Shown here one piece after another: positions 34,115 to 47,730 of a DNA stretch of 64,000 nucleotides. How positions within the stretch are numbered: the stretch's first letter is position 1; every line of letters begins with the position of its first letter. A program made the position numbers and the translations under genes. The notes beneath the pieces are model-generated. The model was not told where the DNA came from. It did not search any database and worked only from the letters and a program-made list of their open reading frames with translations. Origin of the DNA: Rhodosporidiobolus odoratus (Eukaryota; Basidiomycota; Microbotryomycetes; Sporidiobolales; Sporidiobolaceae); assembly GCA_034387635.1 (NCBI GenBank), contig JAOANU010000008.1, positions 1-64,000 on the forward strand. The letters are read 5' to 3'.

Positions 34115-34509
34115 TTTTCCCTTTGCCTTTGCGAGCCCATGTAGTCATCAGCTGCCCGACCTTTTTGGACTACATCCGCCATCCAGGGCATAGTAGACTT
34201 TGGCGGGTACTAGTGTTCTCCTTTACCAGTCCCAGCGTATACCCTCTTTTGATATTGTGCACATGGTAGAGAATGCATGCCAACTCCCACATCGCCGAAA
34301 TTGTTCTGGAGTATGCCACCCAAGCCCGAGTCTCCCAAGCAACCCCGGCAGGTCCAGGGAAACAGCCATTTTTGGCAGCGGGAAACTGCTCGGGGTTGGG
34401 ACCCGAGCTGCCCGAGCAGTCCAGGCTTCTCCCGAATAGGAGTTTGCCTGAGTCTCGAGTTGATTCCAGTGCACTTTTCAAGTCTCTAGGCCTCTTCTTT
34501 GAATGCTCA

Positions 34510-34810
34510 GGACACTGTAGCAAGTTCGAGGGGGCAGAGTTGAGCTGAACGTGCGGCTCTAGCCTCGGGAGTGAACGATTTGTTGTGACTGGCTGAGAGG
34601 TAACCTTTGCGGGTATCAACGTAGGACTGCAGAGGTCTCAGTGAACGTCAGTGACTGTGCGGATACGAATCGGATGCGGCCTCAAGAGGGTTCGAGTGAC
34701 ATTGTGGGCTTCAGCAATAGAAGTAGACTTACAGTGTCGGAGTGATGTTCCATGGTTCCATTCGCCTGCTGGTAGTAAGAATTGACAGTCTCGCTCTGAG
34801 CGTTGACAGT
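34510..34810 (-). pseudogene. Possible remnant of a small spliced gene
   Basis: Minus strand: an exon-like segment 34733-34810 is bounded by TTTGCAG and GTAAGT and reads TVNAQSETVNSYYQQANGTM and six further residues. An intron-like 34627-34732 ending CTCTGCAG leads to SYVDTRKGYL in the same phase. The reading continues into non-descript sequence to a stop. No ATG exon with a donor site is visible upstream, although the upstream DNA (34830-34990) is CT/CA-rich like a fungal 5' UTR. It may be a gene broken by insertion. The protein is not recognised. Confidence 0.25.
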
Positions 34811-35180
34811 CTGCAAATCAGATTGTCAGCGTGAGCGGGCATGATGAGCGGTAGATTGAGGTCGAGGTAGGGGTCAAGTGGATCTAGTTGTGTTGGTTGC
34901 GAGAGTAGTTGAGGGTAGGCGGAAGACTTGAGGAGGAGTTGATGTTTGGTTTGGGAAGGTCGAAGTCGGAGAGATGAATCTTTCTTCCCTCTTTCTCGCT
35001 TCGCTTCACCTCGGTTCTTGTTCTCCGTTACTTCTTTGGTTAGCCACTACCTTTCCCAAATTGTTCCTATCCCTCCTTCGTCGGTGTTACCTTCGTGCCT
35101 GGGAGAATTGTGAGACAGTCCGTCGTACTACCTACACTTCCCTATATAACCTCGTCTTCCTTTCTTTCCTTTCTCTTCTT

Positions 35181-35213
35181 CACCGTTCACACTTCGTTCT
35201 CTCTCGCCTCTAG
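35181..35213. repeat. 33-bp direct repeat, copy 1
   Basis: CACCGTTCACACTTCG... ending CGCCTCTAG, followed by GTAAGTA. Repeated at 35250-35282 with one mismatch. Confidence 0.9.
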
Positions 35214-35249
35214 GTAAGTAGTCCTTTCTGAGTTAGCTGCTATACCATA

Positions 35250-35282
35250 CACCGTTCACACTTTGTTCTCTCTCGCCTCTAG
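35250..35282. repeat. 33-bp direct repeat, copy 2
   Basis: Matches 35181-35213 except that the C of a CG (35195) is T here (35264), a CpG-to-TpG change. Confidence 0.9.
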
Positions 35283-36728
35283 CGAGGCATCATATCGCTA
35301 CAAGTTGTTTGTAGGTACAAGACCCTGTTGGATCAGATGTGGGATGAGCAAGGATGAAAGAAAGAAAGAAAGGAGAAATCGACGGCGGGGATCAAGCTCG
35401 AGGTTGGCGCACAGACGGAAACGGCTCAACGTCGGTGGAAGTATGTACTCTACTTTCCCCGTCCACGGTAACATACAAGTGGCCTTGTTTTCTGCAGCAG
35501 CTTGAGTGGGGCACTGGATACTGAGATGTACAGCCTGAGATCTGCGGAATGCCACCCAGGCAGCACGGGATAATTGTGTTCGATTGATCATGTCGTCCTT
35601 GCTGACCTCTTCTTGGGCCACAAGTGGGAACTTGCGGCTGACGGAGACAGAAACCACGCTTCAATTGCTTCAGACACAGCACAGTAGCCCGCGCAGATGT
35701 TCAGGAGATTGGTAGACACTCTCAGAAGCCGCTAACGCTTTTCACACTCTCAGAGTTTTGCCGGAAGTATGCGGGCTTGCAGAGCTTCTATACGGGGGTT
35801 GCGGCCTACAGGACCGAGTTCTGATGACCCTGACTGGCCGAATTAATGGCCGCCTGTCCTGGACTTGGCCACTTTGACCAGGAAGGCATTCTCTAGCGCC
35901 ACCTTCTCAACCACAGCTGATGACACCTCTCACTTGCTCTCTTGCAACGTAGACAGCAAATCAGCCCTGAGTGCCATATTTGAAGACTGATGCATCAGCA
36001 CCATTCTCGTTATAGCTAAGCCTGGCAGCAGAGTCAGCATGGGTGGTGAGCATGCAAAAGATTTTCCGCTGGCACACCTGTCCTGGGCTTCAGAGCTGAG
36101 GGGAAGGAGACTAGGAGTCCTCGTAGCTAACCAGCTTGGTATTGCCTGGCCATCTACGCGAGATGTTCTAGCAGTGACGAGGAGATTGTAAGGCCAAATC
36201 CTTGCACCTATAACGGTTGTTCAGCATGGTAACATGCCTGGCCAGAGCCTGCTATGTTGTTGCTTCCAGCCTTTGTCCGACCTCATCCAGTACTTAGTCC
36301 AGTCGGCCACAGTTTGGCAGGAAAACAGCTGAAGGCTCTGGGAACGGGATAGCCACATAGGGGAGAAAGGCCATGACCTTACATTGCTACTGAGGCTAGA
36401 TCAGCTCTTTTTGCCCACACAGGGCAGCTGCTGTTGTAGCAGTCCAGTCGATAAGAGAGACGTTCACCGGAACTACAGCCTTGCGATGGTAGGAAGCTTA
36501 GCAAGAATTGGTTCAATGGGTCGAGAGACAGAGAGAAGTCAAGGGCGACAACGCCATGGGCGCTTGACCGAGGGACAGAAGCCCAGCGTAGCATCCACTC
36601 CACTCGCATGATCCCCCAAAGAGGCTTAAGAATAGGCAAAACAGCGCGATGCATGTTGCGAAAAAGGGCAAATAATCAGACAACAGGGTACGAAAGACGA
36701 AAGACGACACTGCCCCAACCACCATGCT

Positions 36729-38204
<1,476 letters not shown>

Positions 38205-38629
38205 ACCTTGACGCCGTTTCACCCTCTTCCTTGTCCCTTCTTCGTCTTTCACTCGCTGTAGCCCCCATGTTGCTTTCATTAGATCTTTCCTGCCGCAACT
38301 TACTCTTATGCGTTGCCTCTTTCTGCTTGACCCCTTCCGTCCGCTTGTCAGGAGGTTGTTCGGAAGCTGGGTCCGTCCCCTCTCTTTGGCACGGCGGCTC
38401 TGCCATTTGGCCTGTATCTTTTCAGCTTCGGTCCTAGCGATCAAACGCGCTACTGATTGCCCGTGCTGCCCGTCTTAGCCGGAAGATCCGGTCCGCTGGC
38501 AGGCAGCTAGCAGCTCAAGATTGAGTGGAACGAGAAAAACATGATTGTTGCGCTACTACGGTACAAGCAAGGGACAAAAAGACCGTCTACACCATAGATC
38601 GTAAGCTAAGCACAGAGGAAAGGCACCGA
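38205..38629. other. Intergenic between convergent H3 and POL1
   Basis: 425 bp, 3' UTRs of both genes. No gene seen; frames here are chance openings. Confidence 0.6.
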
Positions 38630-41600
38630 CTAAACCTTCATAAACGAGAAAAGGGACTCCATCGAGACCCACCGCCGTCCGTTCTTCTCGAGATGCTTGG
38701 TCACGACCTTGCGAAGGGCGTCAAGAGAAGAGCGGTTGGACTGTACACGTGCAACGACGTCATCTGCAGAAGTGAGGAGCACGGTCAGTCGGCGGAAGGC
38801 TGTCCGGTGTCTATGCGGAAATTGCGCACCCTGCTGAGGCGTGCCAGCAGCTTTGAGCAGGGCCTTTTCAGTGTCGAGGATGGTGTCGAAGTACAGTAGC
38901 TGGTCGTACAGCTTAGCGTCGGAGTACTGTAGGCTCAATGAGGGTCAGCGAAGAGCGGACAGAAGAAACGGAAAGGAAGTCTAGCTACCTCGAAATGCAT
39001 CCCTCCTCGGCAGCCGGCAATCAAGCACTTCTTGCCGTACACGGACATCATCCTCGTGTGATTGCCACAAGTCTGTTCGTCGCACACCATCCAGGCCTCG
39101 TAGAACTTGGCAATGAAAGCCCGGATCTGCAAATCGAGCTGAATGGCGAGTGATGGGGCGGAAAGTGGTGATTGACACTCGATATTGCTGCAGAACAGGC
39201 CATTCTTGGACAGTAGCTCGGCCTGACACAGTAAGCAGCGGAGGTCAATGTAAAATTGAAGAAGCGAAAGGGAAGGTTCAGCGCACCTTGTTCTCCGAGA
39301 TGCCGTCGAAAAGCGCTTCTGTGCCGCATGTCCGACATCGCACCCTGAAGCGTTCACAGTCCGCAAACCGCTGAGCTTCCGATACTTGCGACTGGAGCGT
39401 CTTGAACTCCCTTTCGGGAACGTCGAGGGAGGATTTGTAGCGTGTGACGTCGAGACCTGGAGGTATATCAGCGTGAGCGCCGAGCGTGGCTCGGAGCGGA
39501 GAGCACACGAGGTACGCACCTAGACATTCGGCGAGACGCGCCTTCTCTGTTCCCTCGATGTGCTCGCAAAGACGCTCGATAGGCGGTAGTACTTGCGTAG
39601 AGAGGTAGACCTCGAAGTCTGCGCAAAGACGCTGTTGAGCCCAGCGAGTGGGAAGGGACAGAGAGGAGCAAGAAAGGGCTAACCGATTTGAAGCGTTGAT
39701 CCTTGCCGCCGAACGTCATCAGGGTGGTGGGCGTTGGCCGCTTGCGCCGTCTTGGTCGATTCGCCGTTCGCAGGTTTGCAAAAGATGTACGGGATGACGT
39801 CGCCAGATTTTGCGGACTGACCCTTGGCCTTCATCTTCAAGGCGACTTGGACGTGCGGCAAGCTCTTTGCGTCTGGGTAGTCCTCCGGATTCTTGCCGAG
39901 ACGCTGCACGTGGAGGGGTCAGCGTCATGCGTTGGGCAGAGACAGCGAAGGTAGTTTACCTTATAGATGATGTAGTCGTCCAGCGGCTTGAGGCCTTTCC
40001 GGACTGACTCGCCGAGGTTGACGAGGTATTCATGGATCTCCTCGATGACAATCTCGGTGGCCTGCGCCGATAGAATCTTGTCGAGAACATCTCTGTAGAG
40101 AGATGAAGGCACGCTCAGTATGAAGCGAAGGGAAGGGAAGCTGAAAAGGCATACTTTGATGCATCCTTGGATAGCTTAGAGAACTCGCGACGCTTCATGT
40201 CGAGACCCTTGATCTCGGTCGTGACGGCACCGGGCCCGCCCTTGCCGTCATCTTCGACGTTGCGAGCTGCGTACTTCTTCTTATTGAGAAGGAGCATGCG
40301 CTCGAACACGGCATCGCGGTCGATCTCGAGCTTCTTGTACTTGTCGTTGATGAGTCGCTTGAATTCTTCTCCAATCTTCAGCGCCGCAGCGTAGTCTGTT
40401 TGGTTGGTGTTGATCATGACGGAGTCGGTGTCACCGTAAATGACCTGAGAAGAACGGGCGATCGTGTCAGCGCAAAAAGAAAAATTCAAGAAGAAGAAAA
40501 GGGTAAGATGGCGCACGTTGAGCGACATGCTTTCCGCATCCGCCTTGGTCCGTGTGAGAATCTCACGGCCTTTGAAGGTAGTCAAGGCGGCGAGGGGTCG
40601 GGCGTAGAAGCGAGAACCTTCGTAACCGAGACAACCGTACATCGAGTTGGCCGTCAGTTTGAGCGCCTTCTGCGTGATGTCGTACTGTAGACAAGAAGTT
40701 AAGGTAAACCTGAGAAGCTTCAAGTGAAGCAAAGGCGTGGACCTACCTGCATCAGCTTGGCCTGAGTAGCCGACTTGTCCTTCATGAGGCCCTTGACGAT
40801 GCGACGGCGAGCGACGAGAGAGGCAATGAGCTGCGGTAAGATGCCTTGCGGCTCTCCCTCGCAAGGTGCCCGTTCCGGCAAATTCTCGAGGTCTTCTGCC
40901 TACGCGTTGCGAGAGGGAGTGAGGTCAGGGCTCTGGATCGGCAGGAAAAGGAGAAGCGAGTATGATAACGTACGTCGTCGGCAGTCCAGTCGATAGTCGA
41001 GAAGTCGATATCAAACTCCTGAATAATACTCGGGTAGAGCGAGTTGTAGTCCATGACGAGAACGTAACGGTCCCACAGTCCTTTCTCCGGCTCAAAGACG
41101 AGACCCCCCTTGAATTTCTCGCGCTTGATCTCGACCTTGGGCTCGTCGTCCCCGGTTGCGGCGCGCTTCTGCGACTTGGTCGACTTGTCGGCCTTGGCAA
41201 TCTGTGCCTTCTTCTCCCAAGAAGCGATCTTGTCGGGAACGATGAAGCCCGTTTCGTTGAAGCGATGCAACAGAATGAACTCGTTGCGCTCGGCGCGGTT
41301 ACCGGCGAGAGTGCGGTTCCTGTCGACGATGACGAGATGAGCGCAGAACATCGCGAGTAGAAGGACCGAAGGAAAGGCAGACTTGCCAGGCATTTCCGGC
41401 TAGGTTCGTGAGCTGCCGAGTGAGCGGAAGGGCCTGCACCTTAGCCGCCAGCGCCATCTGGAAGTAGCAGTCGGCTTCGCAGTGTAAGACGAAGTGCTTC
41501 AACTGCGCGGCGGTCGAGTGAACGTTGTCGAAAAACTTGGCCGTGTCTTCCGGGTCGATATCTTCTCGCGCGATGTCGAGATGAGTGCTTGTCATTTCGG

Positions 41601-44497
41601 TGAGAGACCAGGTAGTCGAGTCGATGAGAGCCTGGCGGGATGAGCTCGCGTCAATCGCGTCAGACGGAAAGACGAGGCGGAAAGACACACCTTTGAACCA
41701 TCGCTCGACAAATCTAGAAGGAGGCGGCCAGCAAGCAGGCCAGTATTGCGACCGTTCCTCAGGACAGGCCATCTGTCGTTCTTGACGCGCAAGCGGCCGA
41801 TGCGAGACCAGTTATCGATCTTGAGCTCCTTAAAACGGTTCAGCAAGACGTCGAGGTCGAGCTGGCTGAAGTCATGGCCGACGATGACGTCCGGATCCGA
41901 GCGAGAGATGTGGTCTATCCAATGCCACGGGTCAGCACGCAGACAGAAAAGGAGACGATTGCGATGCTGACTTACCGAGAAGCTGCATAAGCATCGGCCG
42001 TTCCGCCTTGAACAGTGCGAATGTCGGTCCGCCCTTCAAACCCCGGACGTGCTGGTCGAAGCCGCTGGGGTACTCAGTGAAGAGGTTTCGCACGAAGACC
42101 TTGGAGGAAGAGCCTTGGTTTTGGATAGGCGTGGGATCGTCGATGTCGACTGCAAAAGAGCGACAAGGTAAGCATTACCAATTCAGGAACGAGTAGACAT
42201 AACGCACTGTGCTCCCAGACACGAGCGGCAGCGCAGACAACCTCGCGCTTGTTCTCCTTGAGGTGGACGACCGTTCGGCTGCTCAAGCTGAGAATCGTGA
42301 GGCGAGGGACATCTTTTGGTGTGTTGGAGTCGTTGGCAGCGAACGGGGCGACGTTCTCGTGGTCCACTTCTGCCTCGAACTTGGTCCAGGAGAACTGTTT
42401 TGTGGAAGAAAAGTCAGACCTGAGAAGGTTGCCGGAGTGAAAGAATGAGAAGGCTTACCGCATCGCCCTTGTTGACCTTAGGGCCCTTGATGTCCAACCA
42501 ACACGGCCCCATGATCTTGCGGTCGACGACAAAGCGCTCGAAGGGAGTGGCAGTCGAGCCGAAGACGCGGCTGTAGTGCTCGCCAGATGCGTCGATCGGA
42601 ATGTCGACCTCGTTGCGCTTGTTAGCTGCGATCAGACACCGATGTTAGCAGCCATCGACACGGAAAATGCCTCAGAGACAGGGCTTACCCGGAAAATCGC
42701 AAGTAACCTCGAGCCAGTTTGTTTCCGTTCTGGGGACGCCCTTGATACCGAAAGCGTATCGCCGTTTGACGTAGTCCTTCGCGCATGCCGCATTTTGTAG
42801 ATTCCATCGATCCTTGGCATCGTCCATGAACCCCATCTCGACGTCGTCAAACGGCAGATCGTCGCCTTCGTCATCCGAATCTTCTTCGTCAACTTCGCCG
42901 CCGTAGTCTGCGATGGCGCAAGGGTTAGCCTAGCCAACGAATCTCGGAGGAGCAAGAGTGGAACGTACATTCGACCTTGGTCTTCGGCAAGACGTACAGC
43001 TTCCTCTTGAGCCCCTTGACCACCACCGTCGCGCTCACGTACCGTGGCACATCTTTCTCAACCTTCCTGCCGTCGGATACGCTCGCAACCTTGACAGTCT
43101 CCCCTTTGACGCGAACTTTTCCGACGAGGCGCACTGTCCCTGGTGCCGGCTCGTCGTAGTCAAACCACCAGAATGCGAGCGATCCGTCCTTCTCGAGCGC
43201 GTTGGTCTGCGCTGCGGGGGCCTTGAGCGCGCCGGACCGAATAACTGTCTTGTGCTCGTCGTCGAAATTGCTCGAATCATCCTGTTGATCTGCGGATGTG
43301 GCGAGGAGAGGGGCCGCGACCGAAGCGAGGCTGGAAGTTGCGGTGCGCCAATCCAGGCCTTTCGGCTTCGGCTTCGTGTCGAAAAAGGAGGGAGTGCTAG
43401 GACGAGCGTCGTCGACAGGCTCCGGCTTGGGCTTCGAGGGCTTGGCGGCTGCGGCGTTGACGAGTTGGCGACGCTGAGTGGGGCCTTTCGGTTTTGTCCC
43501 TGCGGTTGATGGCTTCTTGACGAAAAGGTCATCTTCGTCGTCCTCCATCTTGACATCCTCGTTGTCCTTCGTCGAGTCCCCGAGCGGATCGACGGGCGGA
43601 AGGTCGTCGAAAAAATCTTGGTCCATCCCGCCACCGTACTCTTCCTCCTCGGGCTGGCCGGCGGAAGAGTCGAACCGAGCCTTCTTCGAGAGGCCGTCGA
43701 GACCATCGCTCGAGGGACCTGGACCAAGCGGGTCAGACGAGAAGGGGTCGGAGGGAAGGTCGGAAGAGGAAGCGAATTGGTTGGAGGAGCGAAAGGAGGA
43801 GGCGTCGATGTCGGCATGGCGCTTCGCACTAGTGACCGCAGTCTTGACAAGCGACTGCTTCGTGCGTCGGATCGGTACGGGAGTGTGTCGAGGCGAGTCC
43901 GTCTTCTTGACCGTCTCATTCCCCTCGAGACCGCCAAGCAGGCTTGCCATGAAGTCGTCCTCCTGCTCCTTCAGCGGCAAGCCCGCTTTGGCTCGGTTGG
44001 GGTTGATGTAAGGGTTGGCGCCTTCTGAGATCTCGGGCGCTGTTGCCTTGCGCTTGGCCGCTGCCTTGGCCTGCTTTTCGCGCTGCTTCTTGCGCTCCTC
44101 CTTTTCCTTCTTTCGCCGCTCTACCGGGTTTCAAGTAGGTCAGCGAGAGTCTGCGCAAGTGCGAAGCAAAGGCTGACCTTTCTCCTCTTCGTCGTCGTTC
44201 TCGCTAGCGCTCCTGTCCCACTCGTCCATGCCATTGTCGGCATACCCGCTCACCCCCTCGTCCTCCTCGATAAAGTCGTCTTCCATCAGCCGTCCCCGAA
44301 CGACAGACCGATAGACATCCTCCTCGACCTCGTCGTAGACGTCTTCTTGCTCTTTGAGCTGCGATTTCATACGAGAACGTGAGCGAGAGGCGCGTCGAGA
44401 TTGGGCGAGAGGTTCACACCTTGTAGTCACGCTTGCCCGACTCACGTGCGGCCCTCAAGGCTGCCATCTTCTCTCGAGCTGCGCGTGCGGTCGACAT
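38630..44497 (-). CDS. POL1: DNA polymerase alpha catalytic subunit
   Basis: ATG 44495-44497 ([20 protein letters not shown]), stop 38630-38632, more than 20 exons. An acidic N-terminal domain ([18 protein letters not shown]) and a linker are followed by the family B polymerase: [20 protein letters not shown] (motif A, about 41050), [20 protein letters not shown] (motif B, about 40660) and [13 protein letters not shown] (motif C with the catalytic Asp pair, about 40430). The C-terminus carries the two zinc modules ([33 protein letters not shown]) and a helical tail that binds the B subunit and primase. The exonuclease-like domain is degenerate in this family. The enzyme extends RNA primers at replication origins and lagging strands. 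It lies near the H3/H4 pair. Confidence 0.96.
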
Positions 44498-44800
44498 GAT
44501 GGGCGTTGCGGCGTCGTCAGGGTGAAGTCGGCGAGTCGAGATGTAGTAGTAAAGGCGAGAAGGCGGGGACGCGGACAGAGGTGCTGTGGGTCGACTGAGA
44601 GTACGCAATAGCAGAGCCAAGCAAGAGTAAAAGTGTGTCGTAGGATGCGGATGTAACTGCTGAGCAGCAAGGCGAAGTTGCCGTCTCTCTCTCTCTCTCT
44701 CCCGACGCGACCGCGACTCAACGCGAATCTCACTTTACACAGTGCATTTCGAATGGTGAAAGACCCGACTATAGTGTAACGACATCGGTAATACTGTTTC
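44498..44800. other. Intergenic, POL1 5' region with CT repeat
   Basis: 303 bp containing a short (CT)n run near 44684-44701. It probably holds the POL1 promoter and 3' UTR of the PX gene. Confidence 0.6.
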
Positions 44801-46002
44801 CTACTGTTCCAGGATCCATTGCCTAACTATCGGACATCCACCTAAAACCGGATGTAGAAGAATGCAGCTCAACCAGTAACTCAGGTGCTGCCGCCGTTGT
44901 TCGAGAAACGATGGCCGGTACTTGGCTGCAACAGAACCTCGAGTTAGCCATAGTTTCCCGGGACTTCGGCGGGGGAAATAACGCACCGAAAGAAGATTTG
45001 GGCGGTAACCGTGGAATGAGAGGTCGCAGGCGGGGAAATGAACGTAGTAGGTCTGCCCTCAGCCGGACAAAGGCGGAGTACCGCTTGTGCGCACTGATCG
45101 TTGTACCCTGCGAAGTGCGAAAGGAGAAGTTCAGCTGGGCAGGGAGCGGAAAGCAGGGAGGCAGTGCACTTGAGCAGATGAACTTGGCGAAATTGTGTCA
45201 AGTTCGATGTCATACAGAACAAAGCCGTTACCAGCGGCACCCACAACATGGTACCCCTTTATGCGCACCTGCGTCATCTCGCATCAGCCTGATCTGAGAA
45301 CAACGTGGGGGTCTCAGCAGAGAAGAGAATCGGTCCGGGCAACGTACTTCTCGCACGAAGGAGCTGCTCTGCCGCTCTGACCAGTCTTGAACTCGCACTT
45401 CTCTACGCTGAGGACTTGCACCCATGTCAGCGTGCTCACGTCGCAGCAATACCAGTCTAAGAGGCTTACCGAAGAGCGTTGTGACGTGCTCGTAGATGCG
45501 ATGGACGGCGGGCGATATCGAAAGGGCTCGTCCTATACCTTCGGAGCTGGTGAGCTGGCTCAGGTAGGGCATGAAAAGGAAGAAGCTCACGCACGTCGCT
45601 CGAGAAGTCGTCGTCTTCGCTTGCTTCTTGACGATCCAGTATCAACATGTCGGCGCTCGTGATTCTCCGCAACGGCGCTGGCGGTAGTAGTCCTCCACCA
45701 GATTCCGCCCCGACTTGCAACGTGTTGCCTTCGGCTGTGTACGTCGTAGTCGGGTGATTCTTGCTCCCCACATGACCGTCGGTCTCTCCCGCAAGCGCTG
45801 CTGGCAACCTCAAAGCATCGGCAGTTCTCCGCCGTCGTATTCGCGAGTCTGTTGAGCCTATGGTGGACGACCGCCTTTGCCTTGCGGGTTGTAATGGGTC
45901 GAGGGAGAGACGGAGAGAGGAAGCGGTGGCCTCGAGAACGGATTCGGCTACCAGGTCGGTGTAGGAGCGTATGGGTGGTTCCGGTCGGTGTGATGTACTC
46001 AT
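44801..46002 (-). CDS. YPT35: PX-domain protein, Ypt35-like
   Basis: ATG 46000-46002. The first exon is a basic/Ser-rich N-terminus with a C-terminal acidic patch (EASEDDDFSSDV). Short exons follow (ALSISPAVHRIYEHVTTLFG, VLSVEKCEFKTG), then a PX domain: VRIKGYHVVGAAGNGFVLYD, HKRYSAFVRLRADLLRSFPR, PLIPRLPPKSSFG, and YRPSFLEQRRQHLSYWLSCI with LLHPVLGGCPIVRQWILE, stop TAG 44801-44803. The RRYS-like Arg, the Pro-rich loop (PRLPPK) and the FLExRRxxL helix are the phosphoinositide-binding signature. The order and ending match yeast Ypt35, an endosomal/vacuolar PX protein that recruits Vps13 to membranes. Whether the Vps13-binding motif is conserved was not established. Confidence 0.8.
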
Positions 46003-46457
46003 TCGAGTCTGTCAGTCAGCATGAACAGCGAACTCGAGTCGATTGCAACCTGCCATGTCTCATCAACCTCGATCCCGCCACCCGCTTCTATCCAGCGTCC
46101 AGCATCCGGCGCGAAGCTCCAGTACATCGTCCGACGTGCTCTGATGCTGCCTCGCTGTGTGGGTACACCTGGCTGGCGTTGCGCGCTGCAGTGACGACAG
46201 CCCCGGCCGACCTTCGGACTTCACTCAAACGGCCAGCTCACCTCTTCCCGCTCGGACGGCCGAGCACACACTGATCCACCACGTATGGAAGAGTGGTAGG
46301 ACGCTGTGTCGTGCAAGCAGAAGCGAACACTACAAGGCGCTGCCTGTACTCATGATGACAGGGCCTCCGCTTCCTCCTTTCTCTCCGGATCCACCGCGGA
46401 CCTCTTTCCTCTCCTCCCCCCTGCTCTTCGCTTCCTCCTCTTCACCTCGGACGACCC
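46003..46457. promoter_or_regulatory. Divergent promoter region, PX gene / membrane protein gene
   Basis: 455 bp between divergent starts; pyrimidine-rich close to 46457. No specific site recognised. Confidence 0.5.
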
Positions 46458-47482
46458 ATGGCTACTCTATCGACGAGGCATGAACAGCTATCCACCATGT
46501 CGCGAACAAAGCGCCTCTTCTACCTGTCCTCCATGCTCGGGCTCGTTTCCCTCGTCGCGATCTGTGTTACCGTCCTCCGTGCGTTCTCTTCCCCAATACT
46601 GTACTTGCCGTAGCTGACAGGTGTCTACTGGCAGCATGGGACGTTCTTAAGACCCAGGGCCAGATCGTCGCGTTCGCTCTGCAAGCATTGGGGGCCTTCT
46701 GCTGGCTCACCCTGTCTATAGCGGCTGTCAGCTCGTTACAAATTCGAAGGCGAATGCAGAGTGCCTGGTGGATGCTACTAGTGCGTACTGCTGCATTGAA
46801 CCCTCGCCCGTGCCGAGAGGGGTGGGAAAGCTCACCCCTCGGGTTTTCTTCCAGATCTCCGCCGTGGTCCATGCTGCTATGACAGCTTACTTCGAGGTGT
46901 ACTTGGTGGATCAGAAGCAGAAACTCCTCGATGCATGGTACGTCTGTCAATATACAATCAGCTCGTTACGGGACACTGATTGAGAGACACTCCTTACAGC
47001 ACCGCCAGCGACCTCGAGTTGACCATCTGCACCACTCGCATCTCGAGCCTACTCATTACCGTCCCCATAGTAAGCGCTTCTTCTTCTGCATGGCTCACGG
47101 ACTTGATGAACATGCGTTTACTTTTCCGCTTTTTCAGGCCGGCGCTATTCTTCCCTTCTTCGCCATTCCGCTCCTGATCCTGCTCTACGTCTCTTTCGCC
47201 CACCTCCCACAAAACCCTTGCTACGACAGCCTAATGGATGACGACGAAGTTCCGCCTGGCTGGCACACCCCTCCAAAGGAATTCGCACCGGACTCTTCTG
47301 CTTCCGAATCGGAAGACGACATGGCGGACCCGCTTGGTGTTCGAGCAGCTGGACGAGGGTGGTATGAGATGGGAAAGCGAGAGAAGGGTGGACGGGTGAG
47401 CAGTGCGAGAGTGAGGCAGCCAAGCTGGACTGAGGTGAAAAAGGCGAGGCGGAATAAGCACGTAGCGCAGCCGTCAATGTGA
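46458..47482 (+). CDS. Four-span membrane protein of unknown function
   Basis: ATG 46458 (MATLSTRHEQLSTMSRTKRL); a second in-frame ATG at 46497 is an alternative start. Hydrophobic segments are FYLSSMLGLVSLVAICVTVL, QIVAFALQALGAFCWLTLSI, ISAVVHAAMTAYFEVYLV and GAILPFFAIPLLILLYVSFA, separated by short loops. A cytosolic acidic/basic tail of about 90 residues follows (DDDEVPPGWHTPPKEFAPDS...), ending at 47482. Short introns join the exons in phase. The topology, with two short helical hairpins, is clear. No family was recognised; the tail has Ser/Glu-rich stretches of the casein-kinase type. Confidence 0.7.
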
Positions 47483-47730
47483 GAGGAGGGCTGCATACGG
47501 ACTCTGGATACTGTCCATACAGACGATGAACGTTTACACCGGAGAGAGCGCGACCGGCTCGAAGGCTTCGCCGCTGCGAATTTCGTTGATTTCGTGGCGA
47601 CTCGAGCTGAGCGCTGATCGATGATCTGGGAAGGTCAAAACAGCCGCCGTGATGACGCAGGTCAAGAAACCGCTCTTTGCTTCTCTCCCCACTTCTGTCC
47701 CTTGACAGCTACCGATAAGCACACATAGCA

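Larger units (their letters stand above)
34115..36728. other. Gene-poor region between tRNA-Lys and histone H4
   Basis: About 2.6 kb with no intact gene. It includes a possible remnant of a small spliced gene on the minus strand (34510-34810), a 33-bp direct repeat (35181 and 35250), and stretches at 35700-36600 with few CG dinucleotides resembling the island on the other side of the tRNA. Scattered frames are short and lack domains. Confidence 0.5.

Noticed and set aside
31000..36700. CRISPR-like or bacterial insertion sequence
   Set aside because: Repeats are only two-copy and not regularly spaced; the DNA is eukaryotic and no transposase is seen.
43478..44028. Long plus-strand frames
   Set aside because: Antisense shadows of the acidic N-terminal region of POL1; no recognisable domain.
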